From positions 65,004,773 to 65,068,772 of the forward strand of contig OW804095.1 of the NCBI GenBank assembly GCA_942159475.1: DNA of 64,000 nt, in the 5' to 3' direction. The stretch comes from Sthenelais limicola (taxonomy: Eukaryota; Annelida; Polychaeta; Phyllodocida; Sigalionidae). Shown here one piece after another: positions 47,146 to 58,189 of the stretch; within the stretch, counting starts at the first letter, position 1; each line of letters starts with the position of its first letter. Position numbers and translations under genes: made by a program. The notes beneath the pieces are model-generated. The model was not told the origin of the DNA, made no database searches, and saw nothing but the letters and a program-made list of their open reading frames with translations.

Positions 47146-48293
47146 TGATTTATTATATATGCTATATATGAAATACAAAGAATGTATATTTTGTAGAAAT
47201 ATTATCAAATTACGACCTTATGTGAGGTATGTGAGGTTTTTTTTTAATATGTAGGCCCTAGGCCTATTAATATGCACCACGCAGTTCTACCGCGTTGTGC
47301 TGCGAGGGAAACCTGAGAAAAAAGAACTTGCATTTCCAAATCATTTTCAGACACTTTCACAGCTTAAACTCTTTTTAAAATAAAGTAATGTTTTGACAAA
47401 GGGTAGGCTTCGATAAGGTTGAAACGATTTTAGTTTATTATTTCATTTGATAACCTAGATAGTGAGATATATTACAACTATACCTGCGTTGAAAGTTACG
47501 ACGATCTGACAACAAGATCATTTTGCTGTCAGTTGGCCACTGCGGAAAAATCGCTCACGTTTTCGAATCACTTACATTATTTTCACAGTTTTAAATAGTT
47601 TTAAAACTAAACTAATGCTTTAACGAAAGGTAGATTTAAATACAGATGAAAGTATTTTAGTTTATTTCCTTCATTTGATCTATATTTTACCGTTCTGCCT
47701 CCCGTTCAAGCTCGTGCTGCCTGTGTTTACAGCTTATCAGCCTAATAGCGTGATTCCCCTCAGTTGGGCCTACTTTTGGCGGGCACATATAAGCGCCTTC
47801 GGGGTGTGGTTAATCTGATTTAATTGTCAAGTTGATATTTGATTTAGATTTATTTAAAATAGCTCCAAAGATTTCTCTATGTGCATGGTTTGCTCCGATA
47901 TATAATTTGGATAATTTGTGTGTTTTTTTGACACTACAAGAAGACACTTCAGTACGGCTGTTGAATGTTGAAGATTAGGCACAAAATTGGCAGATTGGCC
48001 ACTCAGAGCGTGGAGTTGTATACGACACAACTCAGAGCGTGGAGTTGTATACGCATTCAACGTATACAACTCTACAATACGTTGTTTCAACGGCAACGCG
48101 TATATAATAAATACAATTATAGGATACACCCTTTGGAATATATGAATAAGACACAACGCGGGGGTGGATTTTATTTTTTTTAGATTATCTAAACTTAAAA
48201 TATTACTATTACTATTCCCTTTTCTGGGAGGTTTGTAGTAAATGCCTAATGTTCGAGGCTCTTAATGTTGTTCTTATCTGGAAAGATTTATGA

Positions 48294-48324
<31 letters not shown>

Positions 48325-49831
48325 TTGTAAATTGTGGATGAATTATGAACTATTATTATTGTCCTTTTTGTATCCACAACAGCATACTCTGAGAATAGTG
48401 TAAATGTTACATAATGTTTATTTGCTGAATAAAGATATTTAAATACAAAAATACAATGTCTTAAAGGTCTCTTAGCACAATCATAATTTACGACTATAGG
48501 GCCATACGATACGAGGGTCGGTGCCTAAACTCCTTAACTCAAAAAGTCGTATATATATATAGCGGAATGCAAGTTATGCCATAAGGGAGTTACGAGACCG
48601 TACAATAATATACAATGCAATGGACCCAGAGTCCAGTACGGGTGAGGTGTGATTGGTCAACGGAGCTTGGGGATACGCTGCAGCCCCTTACAATACCATG
48701 AGATTATCAGCATCCTGACAATTTCCTAGCACTGTGTGACATTTCTTCATGAAGAATAAATATAGAAAGAGAAGGCGATATGAAAGAAACTGAATGACGA
48801 ATATGATTAAATTACTAGTTTCACCACCATGCGAAGAGTCCAGGGAGCGTGGCACACTGGGCAAATAGGTTTGAAGCCCTTATAGAACTCTTAGATTAAC
48901 TAGGATATTACATTATTGGCGGATAATGAAAACTAAGGCTATTTAAAAAATGTCCAGCCTTCGCCGACAGCGTACCCACCCGCCATGGCAGCCATGTAGC
49001 CGGGAGCCGTCTACATGGCATGCTGAGTAATGCTTGCAAGCTGTGTTCTCATTGGCTGAGCGCTGTGGCCTGAGGCTGGCCGAAGGTTGATGTAACATGT
49101 CATGTGATTGGTCCATTTCCTATTTCCGTAAAAACCCGACTGTTACCAAAGGTGCCTTGCTTGCTCGCTATGTGGCTATACACATGGAATGTTGATCGAA
49201 GCTGTGGGGAATAATAGAGGTCAGGAATCGGTTATTATTCAGTTTTGGTACAAGCAAGACCCTGTTGAGTAGGAGGTATTCCCACGGTAATGCTCTTCCC
49301 TAGGCCTGGAGTCATTGTTTCTGGCAATTTGAAGTCGGGAAGTGGCATTTTCACACAATTGAGGAAGGTTGGGTTTATAATGGTATTTCGATTAGAAAAG
49401 GGGCGTGGCACTAATTTTGGTACCATGCTAGGCATATTCTATGCCACAAATGACGCCTCATCTTCTAGGGACCAACACCTCAGACAGATGCAAAAAAGTG
49501 ATATTCTTCATTGAAATTGCCATACAGCCATATAATATAAAGCTAGAGCGATTTCTAGGAAAGGAGGTAGAAAAGAAATGGTAGAAAGAAGGTTTGCTTT
49601 GTCCAGAATGTTCTCGGAATTTGTTGTTTTACAAACCACTTTACTCATCTTTAGAGGTCTCTCCCCCCCTCTCTGGATGTTGTCGTATGGGGTTTGTGAA
49701 GGTATTTGGGGTGGAAATGTGATTTTGAAGCCTTTTTTAAATAGGGATAACCACACTCTATTTATAGCCTGGGAAAGCCCCTGTGAGATACTACGTCATT
49801 TCCCACAACCTACGCCCAGGGAGACCTAACT
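47146..49831. other. Non-coding stretch with small repeats
   Basis: ACTCAGAGCGTGGAGTTG...TACG (24 bp) occurs at 48001-48024 and 48030-48053, and its 3' part returns inverted at 48061-48075. A (TA)n tract lies at about 48293-48324. No gene supported. Confidence 0.55.
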
Positions 49832-50228
49832 CAGTGGGTGAAATTAACTTTTTCTTCACCCGCCAAGTTTACCCGCCCACACAGAAATTTATCGGACCTC
49901 TAATTACCCCTCAATGAAAGAAGATCAAGTGATTTCAATCACACAATTAAGTCCTTTCTTTGCACCAAAACAAGATACTCCAGTACAGAATACTTGACAT
50001 ATTTCGTCATACTATTTAAAGCAAATCATCATGCACTATAATAATTACAATATACTTGAATATTGAATTACTCAAACCATTCACAATGGACGTTAAATTG
50101 TACTCTTTCTGTCTCTCTGTCTCACCTTCCTTTACCCGCCAAGGAGGGTGGGTAACTTTTGGGTTTTACCCGCCCACATAATGTTTTACCCGCATTTGGC
50201 CGTGGGCGGGTGTTAATTTTACACTCTG
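49832..50228. mobile_element. 397-bp hAT-like MITE
   Basis: Termini CAGTGGGTGAAATTAAC and (inverted) CAGAGTGTAAAATTAAC match at 14 of 17 positions, and TAACT abuts both tips (49827-49831 and 50229-50233), an exact 5-bp duplication. CAG-type tips are usual for hAT elements, whose duplications are most often 8 bp but 5 bp in some groups. Subterminal TTTACCCGCCCAC motifs recur near each end (about 49868 and 50164), as often seen for transposase binding sites. No coding frame. Confidence 0.7.
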
Positions 50229-50239
50229 TAACTGCATGC

Positions 50240-50500
50240 AGAGGAGTGGGAGAGTGAAGAAGAGGGTGTAGGAATAGGAAAGGGGGGGAGGGAAAGAAGA
50301 GGGGAGGAGAGAGGAGGGAGATGATGTAGGGAAAGGGAGAGAGGGGAGGGAGAGAAAGCGGGGAGGGGGAGCATGAGGAAGAGGGGAGAGAGGGTGGGGG
50401 GGAAATCGGAGATAGGGTTGGGAGAGAAAAACAGGTATGAAAGTCAGAGAAGAGGGGGAGGGAAAAGAGGGAGAGGGGGAAGTGTGGCGATAGAGGGTGA
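50240..50500. repeat. Polypurine (G/A) tract
   Basis: About 260 bp almost entirely of G and A on the plus strand (GGGAGAGGGGAGGGAGAG-type), with few interruptions. The long minus-strand open frame here (Ser/Pro/Leu/Phe-rich) is a translation artefact of the tract. Mirror-symmetric purine runs can form triplex DNA. Confidence 0.85.
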
Positions 50501-50632
50501 CCGTCCGGAGGACGGGTACTTTGCTAGTATAATATGTAACCACTTTGTTTGAAGTGCTTTGGATGGCTTGATGAGAAAATACAAGTCCTTGTCCACATTC
50601 TCTGCGGTGTTGCATTAGGGGTCCTGACGCCT

Positions 50633-50880
50633 AAATCAACAAACTGACATAGCCATTTCTTATGATCGAAAAACGACATAGATCCTTTCTTAGAGGGACA
50701 AATCGACATGGGCTTCTAGGGACAAGGGAAAATGCTCATCCTTAGCGGGACAAATAGACATTATAAGGGGTAAAATCGACAAACTGATATAGCCATTTCT
50801 TAGGATTGACAAACGACATAGACCCTTTCTTAGAGCGACAAATCAACGTGGGATTCTGGGGACAAGGGACAAATGCTCGT
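50633..50880. repeat. Imperfect 140-bp tandem repeat, about 1.8 copies
   Basis: AAATCAACAAACTGACATAGC at 50633 recurs as AAATCGACAAACTGATATAGC at 50773. The following CCATTTCTTA, ACGACATAGA, CTTTCTTAGAG and GGGACAAGGGA blocks recur in the same order. A shorter GGGACAAAT(C/A)GACAT motif also repeats inside. Confidence 0.8.
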
Positions 50881-50920
50881 TGACGTTTTCTTTTATTACG
50901 TACACTTTCAAACATGCAGT

Positions 50921-51236
50921 TGTTATAACTCATTGTGTCATGATATATTTATGTACCTAAAATTTTAATTATTAATGGCCATATGCCTATGCCTTCACCG
51001 CAGTTCTTACCTCTCTACTGATTAATGCTTACCTGTCATTGGTTAGGTCGCACCTCCAATGAGGGGGAGAGGCTTACCAGTAGGTATATAACCTCGGTTT
51101 GACCCACTAATTAGTCAGTTACCTGCCTTATTACACCAAGGTTATACCATCACATTATATACCTGTACCAGGAATAAATACATCTTTAAACATCATTTAA
51201 TACTTCGTCATCCTTTATGTTACATCCATTATAACA
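50921..51236. mobile_element. Solo LTR, 316 bp
   Basis: Begins TGTTATAA and ends TTATAACA, the TG...CA ends of an LTR with an 8-bp inverted repeat. It is flanked by CAGT on both sides (50917-50920 and 51237-51240), a 4-bp duplication. Inside, a TATA-like GGTATATAACC (51083-51093) precedes the polyadenylation signal AATAAA (51173-51178), the order expected for U3-R. No gag or pol lies next to it, so the element body was probably lost by recombination between two LTRs. Orientation from these signals is plus. Gypsy or BEL cannot be told apart. Confidence 0.75.
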
Positions 51237-51240
51237 CAGT

Positions 51241-53989
51241 GCATGGAATTCACAGGGATTCAAGTGGAAACTTGGACAGGTTATTCACGGAAGAGTTATT
51301 ATTACTATAATTATTTTATCATGAATTTAAGATGCGCAAATGAAACAAATAATCACATTTATTTATGCGTACTGAAGGCTGTTCTTATTTGTACACATTC
51401 TAATCAAATGATTAGACAATTCTGCTAGTGAATGAAATATTTAGCAAAACTGAAAAGATATCATTGTGGTTCATTTTCTCTAAGGTGTACAGCATATAGT
51501 GTATTTTAACACAGTGCAAACAACACCAAAACCTATCCTCATCTGAATCAGATTCAAGGTGGCTCAGGATAATCTGTCACATAGAACACCCTTTAACATC
51601 CTAGGTTTTGAATTACTGCTTGAGCCCGAGGGTCTTAGGTGGTGTTCTTTTTGTATGGGCTGGATATTCTCAGTTTATCTCGCTCTAGGATTTCTTGCTA
51701 TACGATAAAAGAAGGTGATTGAGGGAAGAGAGGAATTCCATCAGAATAATTGTGCAGGGCCTGTGAGCTAGTCTAATAGCCTTGTGCCATCGCAATTCAC
51801 TTGCTATAGGAATGGATAAAGGCCCCGTGAGGTTCAGCGTACGTGGCCTTGTGTGTGTCATGCAATTTAAGATCAGAACTCGGTGCAAAAATCAGAAATA
51901 TCTCATACCGGAAAGAAAGGATGAGTAGCATAAATTCTCCTTACTATGACGTGCGTCACTCTTCCTTGCATAATATGATTTCACACTCTCCAGAGGAGAG
52001 AGAGCACAGACAGATTTTCACATTCAAATTAGATTTTAGCAACGTTTCTTGAATTCACAACTAGGTTGAATTGAACGGTGGTATGTTCCTTACTCTCTAT
52101 ATACTAAACTAGCCACTGCGAGGCAACTTGACCGAACGTGGATAACCTATAGGTCCGGTAAAGTGATACAAGTAGCGTATTACCCCAGATATTCTGCAAA
52201 AATTTAATAGTGTAGTTTAAGGTGGTATAATAATGCTATGGATAGTAACATTATATGATGCCTATATATCATTAAGCATACTGGGCATCGACTTGTATCA
52301 TAACTATTTAGATTCAGCGATTAGAGTTGGTCAATTCATTTTATGTCGGGTATAAGTATATAGTATTAATTGGGAGATGCTATGAAAAAAATGCTCTACA
52401 ATTCCATGGACTATATATAGTATTGTATGTGTAAGTCTGTTATGTTATGAACAGGGACACATTGTTGTCGGGGTCTAAATTGCGCTAGAATGAATGACCA
52501 AAAGCTCTAGCATGCACACGGATCAGATGACCAGCCAAGACCAGAAATACATCACATAACTTATACCATCAACTCGAGAATACATACACATACAGATGAC
52601 ATGTACTCAAATCTATATTCAAAATCGAAACATTCTTGCCACTATCCACACAATTGTGTATCCCTTCCTGTATTTGCTTTAATCGATAAATTCCCAGTGA
52701 AAACATCGTGGTGCGAAGAAATGGTCAGCACTCACCCACGTATCAACATTGAACGAAAAACAAACTGTACACACCACCTCGTTAATTTAGATGTCTTATG
52801 CGCTGTACAGGTATCGTGTGGACGGAAATCAGATCTCGATTACACGGACTTTGGCCAGAAAATAAGCAATTTCTTCAACCCCTAGGTTGGCCCTCCATTT
52901 CTAGTGTCTCTCATGAAGTCCATTTATCTTTGTCAAACTGCTGGCCTGTAGATGATAAGCCTATGTTTACCATAGTGGTCTCCTCTGTATCTGTCATTGG
53001 TCCGCCTAACCTGTACATCTTCACATGAAGGTACACGGTCTTTAATCAAGGAGTCAAAGTACACGCTTCAGTGATCGCGCGCCTGCGATTGAGACTGCTG
53101 TCAGGGGGAGCTAAACACAAAGCATTGCCCCTATACACGAGCAAGTAAAGTATATACGTGATAGACAAGTATCGCTTGCACCCACATATCGCCAATAATT
53201 ATCATCACTCACAAGGGGTCCATTTCCAAGTTTGTTAAAAAGTTTCTCCCAACTGCCCCAACGAAGTTTTGAGTAATTTGCAAGTATCGCTAGTTTATCT
53301 GAAAAAACATGTGGTCACAGCAAGCAGCTATTGGGTTATTTGTGGCGCTGTTGGGTTATTTGTGTTGAAATGTAAACGTTTTACATTAAATTTCAAAGTT
53401 CAAAGTTGGCCCATGCATGTTGACGCCAAGGTTAACTAAATGAGGTAAAACCTTCCTCATCATATATTGGAAATACACACGACGTTTCAAAATTGAATTG
53501 ATATCAGCTGCCTTATCGTTATGAAAAGGCAGCTGCCTTTTACAACTGTCGACGCCATCAAAATGAATATTGAAACATGTTCTTTCCCACTGTAGAGTTA
53601 GCTCATAATGCATAGGGATGGAAAGCAGACAAAATAATGCATTTTCAAAAACCTACTCATTCGTTAAAAGCTGCATTTTGTCCAGTTTTTTTTTGCTACA
53701 GGGCTTCATAAAAGCACACATGATTTAGATTTTGGGGATCCCAAAGCTCCTTTCCTACGATGGCTTCACTTATTATCGCTCACCGGGGCTGTTTTTGCTC
53801 CGCCCATCATATATGTATAAGAAGTTGTATTTCTCTTTTTCAGCAGTAACATTGGTCTTTACGAGAAAAAGGTAGAATCTATCAACAATCGTTGTTATTC
53901 CTAGATTTCCTTAGGCATATATTGCTTAAAATTAACAATGCTTTTTGAATTTAAAAATGAATTAAATAGAGATAACAATGTACCGCACA
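51241..53989. other. Non-coding stretch
   Basis: No gene supported. A hairpin CAGCTGCCTT / AAGGCAGCTG lies near 53507-53535. Confidence 0.5.
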
Positions 53990-54175
53990 ATAAATGAGAT
54001 AGTTTTGTTGATATTATGTTCGACTCTGTGGCGGCCATTCGGGTGTGATTGTTACTAGCTAGGCTTCTCAGATTTATTTTCCTATTGTCTATGTTTTCTT
54101 CCAATTGAGCGAGCTGATTTGAATCCCATCTCTAACAGATGAATTTTTCGTCTGTTTTCTAGTGTATTCTAGTGT
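53990..54175 (-). pseudogene. LINE C-terminal fragment related to the 33-35 kb copy
   Basis: On the minus strand one frame gives RRKIHLLEMGFKSARS (about 54155-54105) and the next gives NIDNRKINLRSLAS (about 54095-54053). The LINE at 33051-34158 has the same blocks in the same order (RRNAHLLEWGFNMAQ, then VNIDNRKINLRSLAR), so the 13-residue match is family identity. Frameshifts separate the pieces and decay follows. Only this short stretch remains recognisable. Confidence 0.75.
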
Positions 54176-56990
54176 TCAAATTGCCCTTGGCCATTCAACA
54201 TCTAATTATCGTATAAACATATAAAAGCAGCAGAACATTATAAGTTCTTTATCAGAATAGCTAAAAATGCAGCTTTAAGCTATAGGGCATAATATAATAT
54301 AATGTGCTCATTTTAGCTCACGAGATTATCAAAATATTGTACTATAAAGGGAAAGGTGTTATTATACAGTTCATGTCCAGAAGCATTTCTCTGCTGGATT
54401 TTCAAAGGTGCTACTCCAGTTCAATCGGACTTTCAGAAGCTTGAGCTCGGATTACTACGATTTTGCGTTAACAGTTGATTTCACACCATCCTCAATGGAA
54501 GCCATATTTGCACTCGATGTTGAAAGGGGAATTTAATATCTGGAGACATCGATTTTCATCAGAACAAGGCTACAGTCATCTTAGGGACACAGTTATTTGT
54601 CTCATATGGAAGGTTTTCTGAGGATATTTTTAATATGCGCAGATTATTTTTAATATGCGCACGGCGTTACCTTAGCAATACATTAAAAACCGATTCAAAC
54701 CGCAACAATTAGGATCACTTTGCATTTTTAAGCCAACATTTGTTGATTTTGGAAAAGATGTGTAGAAATTGAGAGCCCCACACGGTTATATTCAACAAGC
54801 ATCATCCTGATATTTCCTCGCATAATAAGGCAAGGATCAGATGCAAACTGAACATTCCAGATTCATTTTGCCGATTCTCTTCAGTTCGACCATAATCTAG
54901 GTCTGTGGGAATACTGGTCAATAGAATGATAATGATAATATTTCTAATAATATTCACTTGTACAATCAAGTAAAATAGTATAATTTATATAACATTATAA
55001 TTGCTTTATTTATTGAGGTGTGCATACATTGAAAGGATTGATGATAAGCAGACCAGCAAATCAAACTGTGTCTTAAAATTGTGCATATATAATAATTATA
55101 TTCGTTTCTAACCCTAAAAGACTCCATTGTGGAACCCCACTCTAGTCATGAGAAGAACCCCTAACCCGTAGAAATGCAATGTCTCATGGGGTCATGATAG
55201 TGCTTCTGCTTCCTTCCTAGCAGCATACTGCTAATCAAAGATGATGTCTGAAAACCAGAAACACGTCTGACACCCTTCTCGGATCACCAGCTGGTTTATT
55301 GGAGGCAGCTCGCTCCATTCACAATATCTCTACAAGATGACATCACCCGGAATAGGATCTATCCTAAAATGTTCCATTGCCTACGCCGAAGGGGATAAAC
55401 ATTGCCATGCAACACAAAACACTTAATCTTAGAGAGGGATTCGTATTGCCAATAGTAGTCCGCATTCAAATTTCCTTTGGTTTTATATCAGTCTTAGGCC
55501 TAGATTTGGTCTAAAGTTAGACCTTTTCATCGATGCGTATGAAATGGGGGTTTGTATCATTTTTATTATGCTTTGGTATAAGGTTTTATGAATTTTATTT
55601 CATCTCCGGGAATGATCGTGTTATTGTCAAACAGGATGTATAGGTATAACAATAAAATCTCCCAGGCATAAAACCATTTGACCATTATATGTACTGTATG
55701 TAATGGAAATTCTTGCAGTTTGCCAGAAATGTTTCGGTTGTCTATCCAATTATCGGACGTTAGATACCACAGACCTAGCTGGCAATTCAAGTCGACCCCT
55801 GGGAATCACTTTCAAGGGATCTTGGTATGAGGGTCACACATCTTTCTGATTGATCCTACATTATCAATTCCAGATCGATACCTTGCAGATTATCATCGTT
55901 GATTTGTAATGACTACCAATGTATCCAAATGCTCCCTTAAAGGAAACAATAAAATAAAACACAGGACCACTGAGCATGATTCCCTGGCGCTCCTTCCGAT
56001 AATACTGGGAAAGAATGTTTACGACAATGATAAATTTAATCTATGCTAAAACACTTGCAACAGTTCACACGAGAGACATAATTATGCACTGATCTGAATT
56101 ATCCTACTCGAGCTCTGTCTACTTTAAATGTTTTAAATATGTATGTGTCTTGCTAACAGAAAAAACAATGCCGTGGCTGCCCATAAAGAATGGCAATGCC
56201 ACGGCTGCCCATGAGTTAAGATTTAGTTATACTTGCGAGGAAACATTGTTAAAAACAAGTCGTCAGCGAGGAGCAGGGAAACGGTTTGCTTGTCAGTACG
56301 CGTTTAATACTTTTCCTTCACGTGAAGGAGCAGAACGTATGTGTGGGATGTAAACAGCAATGTTCTAGATTGTCTCTTAAGTGACGTTATCAAAGAAGTG
56401 CTTCAATGTTGTCTTCTGAATTAGGTCTTCTAGGATTTTCTGTATCTTTTGTCTAGTTCAGGACGAGATAGATTAGGTTTTCAGGATGAAGTAACCTACC
56501 AAAACCATTAGATGCAGAGAGAACGAAATCTTTCTGGAGTGACATTTTTTTGGACAAGATTTGTATTCAGTAGGTATGTACAATGTAACCAAAAACAATC
56601 TCGTTCCATGGAACGGTTTTCCTCATGCCCTGATTCTTGTTGCTATAAACTCTTGGCCGGTTTTGGTGGGTGAAAAACACATTTTAAGTATTCTACATTA
56701 ATTGATTGGTCAGGATGAAAGCATTATTATTACATAATATTCGGCATTTTGTTTAAAATCACACTTAATTCTTCAACCATTTACTACTAGCTGAATCTTG
56801 TATGGATGAGGGGTGAGATGAAACATTGATAATGAACAAGTGCCTTCGGCACTTGGATCGTAGGGCAGTTGTGTTTCTACTTTTTATAGGAATCCAACAA
56901 TTTACTGGACGTTTATTTCAATTTGGAGATTTATATTAGTTTGATTGCCCCAAATGGCTAAAATCACAGGGGGCCTATGTCGGGGTAGTA
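54176..56990. other. Non-coding stretch
   Basis: No gene supported. ATTATTTTTAATATGCGCA is duplicated at about 54620-54660, and an AATGCC(G/A)(T/C)GGCTGCCCAT unit occurs twice near 56167-56211. Confidence 0.5.
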
Positions 56991-56999
56991 GGCCTAAGG

Positions 57000-57075
57000 T
57001 GTAGGAGGGAGATAGAGATAGAGAGGGAGGGACAGAGAGAGGGGGGGGGGGGGGGAGGAGAAGAGAGGGAGAGGA
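57000..57075. repeat. Polypurine tract with G-run
   Basis: GGGAGGGACAGAGAGAGGGG followed by a run of more than ten G and then GAGGAGAAGAGAGGGAGAGG. Low complexity, no coding meaning. Confidence 0.85.
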
Positions 57076-57282
57076 GAGATGAGAATGACTGATATAAGAG
57101 GGTTTCATGGAAAAAAATTTGCACCCCCTCCCCCTGCACACACCTATACATCTATCAATTTTCCTTCTCCTCCCCCTCCCCGATTACCTCCCTTGCTCTC
57201 CCTCCCCTTTTATTCCCCCTCCTTAATAATAATGAGTAATGTGTGGACAGGTACATTCTTTGGTAAAAGAATCTTAAAAAAA

Positions 57283-57690
57283 AGTTGGTTATATAAAAAG
57301 TTTGTCGAAAAAATAGTTTGTCGAAAAAAAAAGTTGGGTCATAAAAAAGTTGGTCGAAAAAAAGTTGGTCATAAAAAAGTTGGTAGAAAAAAAAGTTGAC
57401 CATAAAAATAGTTGGTCAAAAAAAATTGGAAAAAAAAAGTTAGTCTTTCGTAATTGACGTAAAAATAGTTGGTCGTAAAAATAGTTGGTTGGAAAAAAAG
57501 TTGGGTAAAAAAATGGCCGAAAAAAGAGTTGGGACGTAGAAAAAAAAGTTGGGTCGAAAAACAGTTGGTCGTAAAAAAGTTGGTTCTTAAAAAAAAATTT
57601 CAAAAAAAAGCTGGGACGTAGAAATAGTTGGTTGTAAAAACAGTTTGTCGAAAAAACAGTTGGTTGGAAAAAAAAAGTTGGTTGAAAGAG
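57283..57690. repeat. Minisatellite, GTTGGTCG(T)AAAAA-type unit
   Basis: About 400 bp made of variants of AAAAAAGTTGGTCGTAAAAA with a period of roughly 13-16 bp, more than twenty units, diverged from each other. Pyrimidine-rich tracts (CTCCCTCCCCTTTTAT-like) lie at both borders. The minus-strand translation gives repeated QLF-YD/FFST motifs, purely a result of the repeat. Confidence 0.88.
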
Positions 57691-57736
57691 TTTCCCTCCC
57701 CTTTTATCCCCCGCTCCCACTTCATCTCTCCTTCTA

Positions 57737-57910
57737 TTTGTAACAGGTATGGTAGTGAGGTAGGACGGGGAAAAAGAGAGAGAGAAAGAGAAAGAGAGAG
57801 GGAGATAGAAGAGAGAGTCTCCATCTGTTTGTAACAGGTATGGTAGTGAGGTAGGACGGGGGAAAAGAGAGAGAAAGAGAAAGAGAGAGGGAGAGAGAGA
57901 AGAGGGAGAG
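57737..57910. repeat. 91-bp tandem duplication in GA-rich DNA
   Basis: TTTGTAACAGGTATGGTAGT followed by GAGGTAGGACGGG and AGAGAAAGAG-rich sequence occurs at 57737 and again at 57828 (91-bp period), with small length differences in the GA part. Confidence 0.85.
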
Positions 57911-58020
57911 AGAGACTTGTGTGTAGGAGAGAGGAGAGAGAGAGAAAAAAAGAGAGACGTGACTGAGCTTGGCGTGCTCTGACCCTTGGCACCTCAAAGC
58001 ACCTTTGGTTACATGTGAGA

Positions 58021-58031
58021 GAGACACACAC

Positions 58032-58073
<42 letters not shown>

Positions 58074-58090
58074 ACACACACACACACAGA
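58021..58090. repeat. Compound (GA)n-(CA)n microsatellite and 35-bp duplication nearby
   Basis: Long GA run followed by CA run. Just downstream (58117-58185) CCACCCCTAGCTCTCTATTA and its variant repeat with a 35-bp period, ending GGTTTGACCCG in both. Confidence 0.85.
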
Positions 58091-58189
58091 CATTCACTCC
58101 TCACACTATATAGCGGCCACCCCTAGCTCTCTATTAGAATGGTTTGACCCGCCACCCCTCTCTATTAGAGTGGTTTGACCCGGACTGGC

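Noticed and set aside
50166..50615. 149-codon minus-strand open frame
   Set aside because: Most of it is the reverse of a polypurine tract (Ser/Pro/Leu/Phe runs), so it is not a gene.
53470..53490. ACACGACGTTTC, as in the Penelope-like fragment
   Set aside because: The match stops after 12 bp and the rest of the motif is absent.
57289..58097. Long minus-strand open frames (Phe/Gln/Leu-rich, Ser/Leu-rich)
   Set aside because: They are translations of the AAAAAGTTGG minisatellite and GA/CA repeats.
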